This document shows, piece after piece, positions 56,571-64,000 of a DNA stretch of 64,000 nt (within the stretch, counting starts at the first letter, position 1; each line of letters opens with the position of its first letter). The DNA is from Boswellia sacra (lineage: Eukaryota; Streptophyta; Magnoliopsida; Sapindales; Burseraceae): positions 30,778-94,777 of the forward strand of contig SNVD02014886.1 of NCBI GenBank assembly GCA_013180625.2, given 5' to 3'. A program made the translations under genes and the position numbers. The notes beneath the pieces are model-generated. The model did no database searches and had not been told where the DNA came from. It saw only the letters and a program-made list of their open reading frames with translations.

Positions 56571-57587
56571 CTACAAATTTTCTTCCCAATTGACAGTGCA
56601 ACCAAACAATATGAAAACATAACTGGTTAACGACCTTCTTTTATCAAGATCACCTACAAAATCTGCATCCACATAACCCATCAACTTCTCATCCATGTCT
56701 TTGCTTTTCTCATAAACTAACTTGTAGCTTGAGGTACCTTTGAGATAATTGAATATCCACTTGACAACTTCCCAATGATTTCTACTCGGATTCGCCATGA
56801 AACGACTCACCAAGCTAGTTGCTTATGCCAAGTCTGGTCTCGTACAAACCATGGAGTACATCAAACTCCCAACAGCACTTGCATAAGGAATTTTGGCCAT
56901 CTCCTCGTTCTCAACATCTGTAATACAAGACTGTGTCGACGAAAGCTTAAAGTGAGCTGCCAAAGGAGTTTGCACCTTCTTTGCACTAGCTATGTTAAGC
57001 TTCTCAAGCATCTTGAGAGTGCAGTCATCTTGAGACAGAAATAACAATCCTCTATCTCTATCTTTATTAATCTTCATCCCTAAGATCTTTTTAGCATAAC
57101 CCAAATAGTTCATATCAAATTCCTTATTCAGCTGTACTTTCAGTTTTTGAATTTCTTTCATGCTCATCAATGCAATCAACATGTCATCAACATACAATAG
57201 CAAGAAAATCCTAACTTCATTTTTCAACCATTTGACATATATGCAACTATCATATTTACTTCTAGCATACCCATGTTTGATCATGAAATCACCAAACTTA
57301 AAATACAATTGCCTTGGTGACTGCTTGAGGCCACACAAGAATTTCTTCAACAAACACACCTTGTCTTCACTTTCTTCTTTCACAAAACCCTCTAGTTGTG
57401 CCATCACAATCCTCTCAGATTGGTTTACTAGAGTCAGTAGTACTCTAATCGACGTGTGTTTTATGACTGGAGAGAAAACCTCATTGAAATCAATGCCTTC
57501 CTTTTGCGTAAATCCTTTTGCCACCAACCTAGCCTTATACCTAGGCTTTCCGTTCCCACAAGCATCTTCTTTTGTTTGAAAACCCAT
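56571..57587 (-). pseudogene. Copia 2 reverse transcriptase and RNase H start
   Basis: A 254-codon open frame (57587-56823) contains ARLVAKGFTQKEGIDFNEVF, CGLKQSPRQLYFKFGDF, LLLYVDDMLIALMS with intact YVDD (about 57183-57194), DMNYLGYAKKILGM and ASAVGSLMYSMVCTRPDLA. The next frame (56813-56571) has SRFMANPSRNHWEVVKWIF, the RNase H part DADFVGDLDKRRS and GCTVNWEE. A deletion of about 15 residues occurs in the fingers (after 'LLTLVNQ' the LDVKTAFLHG block is missing), so the enzyme lacks an active-site Asp despite its intact YVDD. Confidence 0.85.
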
Positions 57588-58560
57588 TTGAAACCTACTA
57601 CCTTCTATCTAGTAATGTTATCAACCAATATCCAGGTACCATTCTTATTCAAAGAATCATTTTTTACATCATTGCCTGCTACCAATGATTTCTATCTCTA
57701 CAAGCCATCACTTCCTTATAGCTTCTAAGCTCATTACCATCAATCTCCTCTGATATTGACAATAAAAAGGCTATAAGATCAGCGTATCTATACCTTACCA
57801 GTGGTGTCACTGTCCTCCTAGCACGATCTCTTGCTAGTTGATAGTTCCTCAAGTCGCCAGAGTCATCAAGGACTTCCTCAACATCATCATGTTCTACTGT
57901 TTCATCTGCCTGATTCTTTCGAGAATCTTCAGCCTGATGGAGCTCCACCTTAGCCCCAACACTATTTGCATCGCAGCAACATCACTAGGTATCAACTGAG
58001 GTTTTGAAAAAACCCCCCAAAATAGAACTCTGATTCTCTAAAGGTGACATCTCTGCTTGTGAAACACTTCAAGACGTTCGACTCTTGCCACCACAATCTG
58101 TACCCCTTCACACCTTTTGGATAGCCAACAAAGATGCATTTCCTTGCCCTTGGTTCTAGCTTACCTTGTTTGATATGTGCATATGCCACACAACCAAACA
58201 CCCTTAAATGACTATAGCTTAGAAGTGAACCTATCCACACTTCTTCAAGCGTCTTCAAACCAATAGTTGTTGATGGACACCTATTAATCAAGTATACTGC
58301 TGTGTTTACTGCTTCTCCTAAAAAGTTCTTGGGTGACCTAGCGCTCAACAACGTACATCTCACCCACTCAAGAAGTGTTCTATTCATCCTTTTAGCTAAG
58401 CTCTTTTGTTGCAATGTATCGAGTACCATTTTGTGCCTCATTTTTGCAAAAATGGTTGAATTCTTCATTCAAGAATTCTAAACGATTATCAGTTCTAGGG
58501 TTTTGAAGTTTTCTACCCATTTGGACTTCAACCATCTTTTTCCAATGTTTGAATTTCTAA
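57588..58560 (-). pseudogene. Copia 2 integrase
   Basis: The minus strand carries KMNRTLLEWVRCTLLSA (in the form AKRMNRTLLE), FLGEAVNTAVYLINRCPS, HLRVFGCVAYAHIKQGKLEP, KCIFVGYPKGVKGYRLWW and SRDVTFRESE (58468-57992), then a broken Glu/Asp-rich linker (57948-57679). The upstream catalytic-core part (58690-58470) is recognisable only in pieces. Confidence 0.8.
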
Positions 58561-58693
58561 CGTGTCTCGTCCTTGGTCTTCAAGATGTACACCCACACCT
58601 GCCTTGAGCATTCATCAATTATGGACATAAAATACCTTCCTCCACCTAAAGTTGCATGCTTAGCCCATGAATGGAAATAACTAAGAGTTTCTT

Positions 58694-58925
58694 TTGTTGT
58701 ATAAGATGAGGAAGCAAATTTTACTCAAGTTGATTTGCGAAGAAAGCAATGCTCACAAAACTCTAATTTTCCCAACTCATCACTGCATAATAGTCCTTGC
58801 TTCTGCAACCCTTGAAACCCCATTTCACTCACATGACCAAGCCTCTTATGCCACAAATAGACTTTATCAACCATGCCCGATACGAAGCCTGCTTCTCCAA
58901 TTATAGTACTGCCTTAGAGAATACA
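58694..58925 (-). pseudogene. Copia 2 GAG-pre-integrase fragment
   Basis: Minus-strand reading gives GSTIIGEAGFVSGMVDKVYL, WHKRLGHVSEMGFQGL and LEFCEHCFLRKST: the His/Cys zinc-binding GAG-pre-integrase domain (H..H..C..C) is complete. It is preceded by a TAA where the family usually has a Gln codon (C-I-L-stop-G-S-T). The LINE sequence starts within a few dozen bases. Confidence 0.75.
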
Positions 58926-58929
58926 CATT

Positions 58930-60990
58930 GCTTCTCTAATACAAGAGACAAATTTACCCCTACACCAATCTTGATTGTGCAAAATCTTCCTCCAAGACCA
59001 GGAGGCTCCAGAAGTAACTTGAACCTGCCAAAACGAGCAGCCCCGAAGGAGTATTTTATGAACCCAAGAAGACCATGTGGAGGACTTATCAGAAAGAAGT
59101 CTCCAAACATGCTTTAGAATAGCGGCCTGATTCCATTCCTTCATTCGCTTAATTCCCAATCCTCCTTCCTTTAACGGATAGCAAACCGAATCCTAAGCTA
59201 CTTTGACCTCAGAACGAGACAAAGAGGTCCATCTCCACAGGAAAGCAGCCAGAATACCCTCAATCTTTCGCACCACAGTTGTCGACAATATGAATATGGA
59301 CGACCAATAGACCTGTATGGAAAAAAGTACCGACTTGATTAACTGAAGACGGCTAGAATAAGTCAACATAACATATGTCCATAACCTGACCCTCGATAGA
59401 ATCCTTTCTATCAATGGAGTACAATCTGAAGTGCGCAATCTGGTACTAATCAAAGGCACTCCCAAATATCTAACTGGCAGACTCCCCACCTGAAAACCCA
59501 AGATGGCCTGCAACACAGTTCGGTCCTCATCATTGACTCCAGAAAAGAATACATGACTCTTGGCAGAATTCGTCACTAAACTAGAGAGCTCTGCAAACTC
59601 CTGCAAAGCATTATGAACCACACTAACAGAGCCCACATCTGCCCTACAAAAAACCATCAGATCATCTGCAAAATAAAGATGAGTGAGAGAGACTTGCTGA
59701 CATCTCCAATGATATCGGAAACCAGGCCTCTGAGAAGCCTCCCGAAGAATACCATTCAAACCCTCCATTGCCAACACAAAAAGGTATGGTGACAACGGAT
59801 CACCCTGTCGAACTCCTCTGGAGGTGGAAAAAAACCATGAAACTCTCCATTTAAAGCAATAGAGAAATGTGCAGAAGACATGCACGTCGCGATCCATCGA
59901 ACCATACACTCTGGAATACCGATCGTCCTTAACCCCAAAAGAATGAAATCCCAACTAACAGTATCAAAAGCTTTGCGAATATCCACCTTTAAAGCGCACC
60001 GGGGAGGCGAGCACCCAAGATGGTAATTATGCATGAGCTCTTGAGTCAATAGGATGGCATCAGAGATCCTCCGACCTGGGACAAAAGCAGACTGTGAACT
60101 CCCAATTACATCAGGTAAAACTGGTTTAAACCTATTCACAATCACTTTGGAGATGCACTTGTAGAGTACATTATAGCAAGAGATTGGTTGAAAGTCACTC
60201 ATAGTCCTCGGAATCTCAACCTTGGGGACCAAGGCAACCCTAGTTGCATTAACACACTTTGGCATCCGACAAGTCACAAAGAAGTAACGCACAGCAGCCT
60301 TAAACTCGACACTAATAATGTCCCAAGCCCTCTTAAAGAACAGAGAGGTGTACCCATCCGACCCTGAAGCTTTATCATCGGGAATCGAGAATAAAGCTGA
60401 CCTGATCTCATCATCAGTAATAGGGCACACCAAAGAAGGCAACATCTCTTTAGAAACTCCTCCAGAGAAAAACCGAGAAGCATCTACAATAGAAGGTCGA
60501 GAAGGAGCTGTAAGCAATTTCTGAAAATATCTTATAGCCAGATGACCTAAGTCACCTCGATCTGTAACGATAGTACCATCCTCATCCTCAAGCTGATGAA
60601 TCCGATGCCTGACCTGTCTATGGATCAGAGACTTGTGAAAGAACTTGGTATTATGATCCCCCAAAGAGAGCCATTGGATCCTTGACCACTGTCGAAAGAA
60701 AGCCTCCTCGTCCCTGCATAACTGAGAACACTACTTAGCAAAATCCCTCTCAGCCAAAATACAATTTGGGGAATAAAGGCTCTCATCCAGAGCAGCCTGA
60801 GCTGCGGCCCACTAAGCCCTAGCCTCAATGACCCTACCAGAGATGTGACTGGAAGCCTTGGCATGCAAAGTCTTAAACTCATGTTTCAACAAACCTAATT
60901 TCTGTGTGACTCGAAACATAGGATCCCCATCTATAGGCATAGACCATACTCTCTGAACAATCTCCAAGAAATCCTCTCGGTCAGCCCAAA
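58930..60990 (-). pseudogene. LINE reverse transcriptase
   Basis: Frame 60664-59756 has GDHNTKFFHKSLIHRQ, then ALVPKVEIPRTMSDFQPISC, SQSAFVPGRRISDAILLTQE and ALKVDIRKAFDTVSWDF (first catalytic Asp). A frameshift near 59830 leads into the frame 59954-59193 with GVRQGDPLSPYLFVLAMEGL, LYFADDLMVFCRAD (catalytic FADD near 59670) and NSAKSHVFFSG, YLGVPLIS. The zf-RVT-like tail (WVHKILLRGCSFW, ASWSWRKIL) follows at 59159-58985 in another frame. It would make target-primed cDNA; this copy is broken. Confidence 0.88.
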
Positions 60991-61027
60991 AGTTCAAAAA
61001 TTTAAAGGGACTGGAGGTCTGCCTACG

Positions 61028-61737
61028 TTAATCTCCAAACCTGATGACCAAAGCACTGTGATCAGAAGCATCTCGTGGAAGAACTTCAAAAGCTGTGTTT
61101 GGCCAAGTCAAGAACCATAAAGCACTACCAAAACTCCAATCAAGAGTTCTAAGAATAGTACCATCTCCCTGTTGCCCATTATGCCAAGTATACCGAAGCC
61201 CAAACGATGGTACCCTAATCAACGCTGCATCATGAACACACTGTCCAAAATCATCCATGTAACTGCGCCAGGCCTGATCCCCACCAACTCTATACGAAGA
61301 GTGTAAAATCGCATTGAAATCACCCAATGCCAACCAAGGTAAGTCACCAAAAACCATGGACTGAGCTTTAATAAAGTCCCACAACTGTCGACGAACACCC
61401 GGATCATTAGAACCATAAACAAAAATCAGACCAAAAGAAATCTCATCTAATAATCTGGTAGCTCGAAAAACGATCCACTGTGGAGAAAACTGTAGACCAC
61501 TCAAACTGTGCAAAGTAGGATCCCAACACACCAAAACTCTACAAGCAATTAACTCAGTGGCATTGGATAAGAACTTCCAAGAAGGACAAATATCTGAAAC
61601 AACTGAAGCAAGGCGTTGTTGATTAACCTTAGCCTCCAAGAGACTAATCAAACCCAAAGAATACTTAGAAATCTAGTTTTTAATTGCTGCTGCGTAGAGA
61701 AGCCATTAAGGCCTCTAATATTCCAACTTCCTATCAT
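61028..61737 (-). pseudogene. LINE apurinic-type endonuclease
   Basis: ATG at 61737 starts MIGSWNIRGLNGFS with the catalytic Asn; the frame is lost about 70 bp later and resumes as GLISLLEAKVNQQR (metal-binding Glu). It continues with LALGDFNAIL (Asp and Asn) and DASDHSALVI (Asp and His). The four catalytic blocks of the exonuclease-endonuclease-phosphatase fold are thus all visible. The LDRALVN-type motif reads LDWSFGS. Confidence 0.85.
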
Positions 61738-61773
61738 AAGAAGCTGGAAAAATCTTAGAACTCAATAAAGAAA

Positions 61774-63021
61774 TCATCGGGGGTGCATGCCCGCTTTACC
61801 CCCATTGCCACCCCTCTTATTCTGACCTTTTTTAGCGTTACCAGTAGGTAGTCGACCGTCCGAAGGCGTCTCAGTGGAAGCAAAAGGATCCGGAGCAACA
61901 AACTTTTCTGAATGAGCAATCTCTGAAGGATCAGATTCAACTATAGGGATAGAAGAGCCCTTCAAAATCTGATCTTGGTGATTCTTAATGGGAGATAGTG
62001 AATCAGAATCAGAAGCAGACTCAGAACCTGAGCCAGTGGAAGTAAGTTTACTTTTGTCTTGTAGAATTGGAGTTACGTCTGCAGTAATAGCCGGATCCTG
62101 ACCAGTCTCAATATGGATTGCTGCTGCAATAGAAGGGTCATACGTCTTCCCATTGTCTTGCAAGACAAGGGCTATAGTAGTATCTGGTGCCTCAGCCTCT
62201 CTAAAAGAAGAATGCACGACAGGCACAGGACAAGTATGGCTAAATAAACAACACTTAGAGTAACATTTTGGTTTCCATTCATATTCCACTCTGATCTTGA
62301 TAGGTTCAGAAGATAGTTTACACCGGATCTCAAAGTCCTGCACTGGAGAATGGTCCGCATCTATCTCAACACAAACCCTGGCATAGGATAACCGAGTGTG
62401 CTCATAAGTCATCCTGTCACATGATAATGGTCGACCAACCATACTAGAAACAGCACTGAGTGCTTTAGCTGACCATAATGAAAATGGTAGTCCATGCAAT
62501 CAAACCCAGACTGGGATCCTGGTAATCCTACTCTGATCAAAAGAAAAATGAGGATTCCATTGTTGCAGAATGATGTGCTTCCCACCAAACATCCAAGGCC
62601 CTCTTTCTAAAATATCATGAACCTCCTCTACCGTTCTAAATCTGAATATCAAGAAACCCGTCCCAGTAGAGCGGACATCCTCCAAACCACTAGACTTCCA
62701 TGCACGCATAGCAATGGAACTTGCAGCATGGAAAGGCATGGTATATCCCGAAAAAAATTCCACAATACAGCGCAACCAATTAGCCCCCGCATCATCAACT
62801 AAATCATCAGGAAGCTCAAGAATCGAACCCGGAACCTTGCGGGCTATTGAGTCAAGATGAAATCTAGTGTTGGCCTCAGTAACCCGAACCCTGTCGGCCC
62901 AAGAGCTGAGTGGTTTTGGTAAGGATTGTACGTGGGTGTTGTTTCGAGCAGATGGACGTGTTTGAGTGTCACAAGGTAGACGTTGGGATTGGTTAAATTT
63001 GGTAGGGGCAGGGGTGGCCAT
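61774..63021 (-). pseudogene. LINE ORF1 protein (DUF4283 and zinc knuckle), one stop
   Basis: Starts at ATG 63021 (MATPAPTKFNQS), a shorter upstream-extended frame reaching 63096 being less likely. Contains SWADRVRV, the DUF4283 domain (ERGPWMFGGKHIILQQWNP), RITRIPVWV, then a TGA, then LHGLPFSLWSAKAL, RVCVEIDA and the knuckle PKCYSKCCLFSHTC, and a Ser/Asp-rich tail to 61774. The TGA stands for CGA (Arg) in related ORFs, a single CpG-type transition; otherwise the frame is open for 415 codons. Confidence 0.85.
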
Positions 63022-63030
63022 GGTGGGAAT

Positions 63031-63958
63031 GGTGTGGTACAGGCTAGGAAAAGTGTGGTGAAAATAGTGGAAAAAACTCCAACCCGTAGTAATCAACCCA
63101 AATCAACTCCAAAAACTCCAAAAATCCAACCAACAATTAAAGCAACCAAATGCACGCAAGATAGCAAATTCACAACAATTCTAAAGTGAAATTGCAATAG
63201 AAGGAGTGCATACCAGTCACCAGATCGAGCATGAATGTACTGATAAATAGTTCTGGTTGGGTGAATAGTAAACAGTGGCTTGCACGTTTGACGTCGCTCC
63301 TTGGATTTTGATGATCTGTAAGAAATCTGGGGGGCAGCCAAAAAGCAAACGTGCGTGGAATAGCCCGAGGAGCAAACTGGTCAGGTTGGTGAACAGTATC
63401 CGCCGAATAAACAGTAACAACCGTCGTGAATAGTACCTACCAAAAATTGAATCACAATTACAAGGAGATTTGCTGGGAATCTGATGATACTACTGAAGAA
63501 AAATCTGACCAGCATTTCTTGATCTACAACTCAGTGGCAAAGGTGTCGATCCACTCGCCGTTTGTCAGAAAAAGCGGTAGTGAATAGTAATATTAAAGGC
63601 CGTGGATGGAGGTGATAGTAATCGAAACAGGTGTCGGTGATAAAAGAAAAATTATAGATCAGGTTGAGACGATGGCGACAGTAGTGGTGGTGACAAATCA
63701 CTCGCCCTTCCATGGTGAATGAATAGTGAATTCCGATTGTGTTTTCTGTAAATTTGAACGTTTTCCGTTCATAATATGGAGAGGCTCAAGAAGAAAAGTT
63801 TGTTTAGGATACTTCGATCTACAATATACGTAAATCTTATAGCCAAACTCGCAAAACCGATGGAGTAAACAGTAACTTCGATGATGTCATTTCTCTCCCA
63901 CTATTCAGATGTCATTTCTCTCCCATATATGAGAATTACATATTATACACACAAACAC

Positions 63959-63960
<2 letters not shown>
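63031..63960 (-). other. Probable LINE 5' leader, no gene
   Basis: No domain. The word GTGAATAGT / GTGAACAGT / AAACAGTAA recurs about seven times (near 63263, 63271, 63391, 63405, 63429, 63583, 63721, 63864), a pattern I associate with leaders of plant LINEs of this type. Functional meaning is unknown. Confidence 0.45.

Positions 63961-64000
<40 letters not shown>
63961..64000. repeat. (AT)n microsatellite at the window edge
   Basis: At least 20 perfect AT units running off the window end, so true length is unknown. Confidence 0.95.

Larger units (their letters stand above)
56529..58920 (-). mobile_element. Ty1/copia element 2, truncated at both ends
   Basis: Minus strand holds GAG-pre-integrase, integrase, reverse transcriptase and the start of RNase H of a copia element. 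No LTR is present on either side: RNase H stops at the family A repeat (about 56530) and the GAG-pre-integrase part meets the LINE near 58920. Wording is close to the Tork-like group and similar to but not the same as the element at 13379-20010. Several stops and shifts. Confidence 0.85.
58926..63030 (-). mobile_element. L1-type LINE, degenerate
   Basis: Minus-strand order ORF1 (63021-61774), endonuclease (61737-61028), reverse transcriptase (60990-59193) and zf-RVT part (59159-58980): the layout of plant L1-clade LINEs. The 3' end is missing: no poly(A) (poly-T on plus) and the sequence passes straight into copia coding sequence at about 58925-58980. The 5' part appears complete with a leader of several hundred bases to the right. 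Frameshifts and stops in all ORFs. Confidence 0.85.

Overview
This window is nuclear DNA of a flowering plant, most likely a eudicot. It is AT-rich, intron-bearing and packed with nested plant transposons: Ty1/copia, Ty3/gypsy chromovirus and Tat-like elements, an L1-type LINE, CACTA elements and hAT MITEs. Only two ordinary genes have a coding sequence without stops: an O-methyltransferase (27991-29508, minus, two exons) and an intronless ornithine-decarboxylase-like gene (46121-47344, plus). Everything else that resembles protein is a decayed transposon or a captured gene fragment. The species cannot be named from this sequence.

Layout. 1-13.4 kb: remnants of Ty3/gypsy-type repeats, including a tandem leader repeat (1.9-2.2 kb), a plant-mobile-domain pseudogene (3.7-5.1 kb), a degenerate tandem array (5.6-6.9 kb), a Tat-like gag-protease remnant (8.7-9.3 kb) and two inverted copies of one repeat family. 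13379-20010: a copia element with two LTRs, a primer-binding site and a 5-bp target duplication, split by a 1.8-kb solo LTR with its own duplication. 20693-21384: a hAT MITE. 21.9-26.8 kb: a chromovirus without a 5' LTR. 28.0-29.6 kb: the O-methyltransferase gene. 29.6-37.3 kb: AT-rich intergenic DNA, minisatellite blocks and fragments of an LTR and of a CACTA end. 37.6-45.0 kb: a large direct duplication containing hAT insertions, one of which landed in the target duplication of another. 46.0-47.6 kb: the decarboxylase gene with TATA box, short upstream ORF and a tandemly duplicated 3' flank. 47.7-56.5 kb: two copies of a dispersed repeat, the second split by a 5-kb CACTA element that carries introns and exons of a plant LIM-domain gene, a copia fragment and a solo LTR. 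56.5-58.9 kb: a second, truncated copia. 58.9-64 kb: a LINE ending in an (AT)n tract at the window edge.

The two genes share no visible operon or cluster logic. Both belong to families used in specialised metabolism (phenolic or alkaloid O-methylation; putrescine or cadaverine supply) and both carry changes at positions that are normally catalytic or substrate-contacting. The methyltransferase has Ile where the family has its catalytic His. The decarboxylase has Asn where ornithine decarboxylases have the Asp that contacts the substrate amino group. These two genes, the LIM-carrying CACTA element and the hAT-in-hAT target reuse are the most interesting items. Residue numbers for other species and lineage names are from memory. 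No database search was possible.
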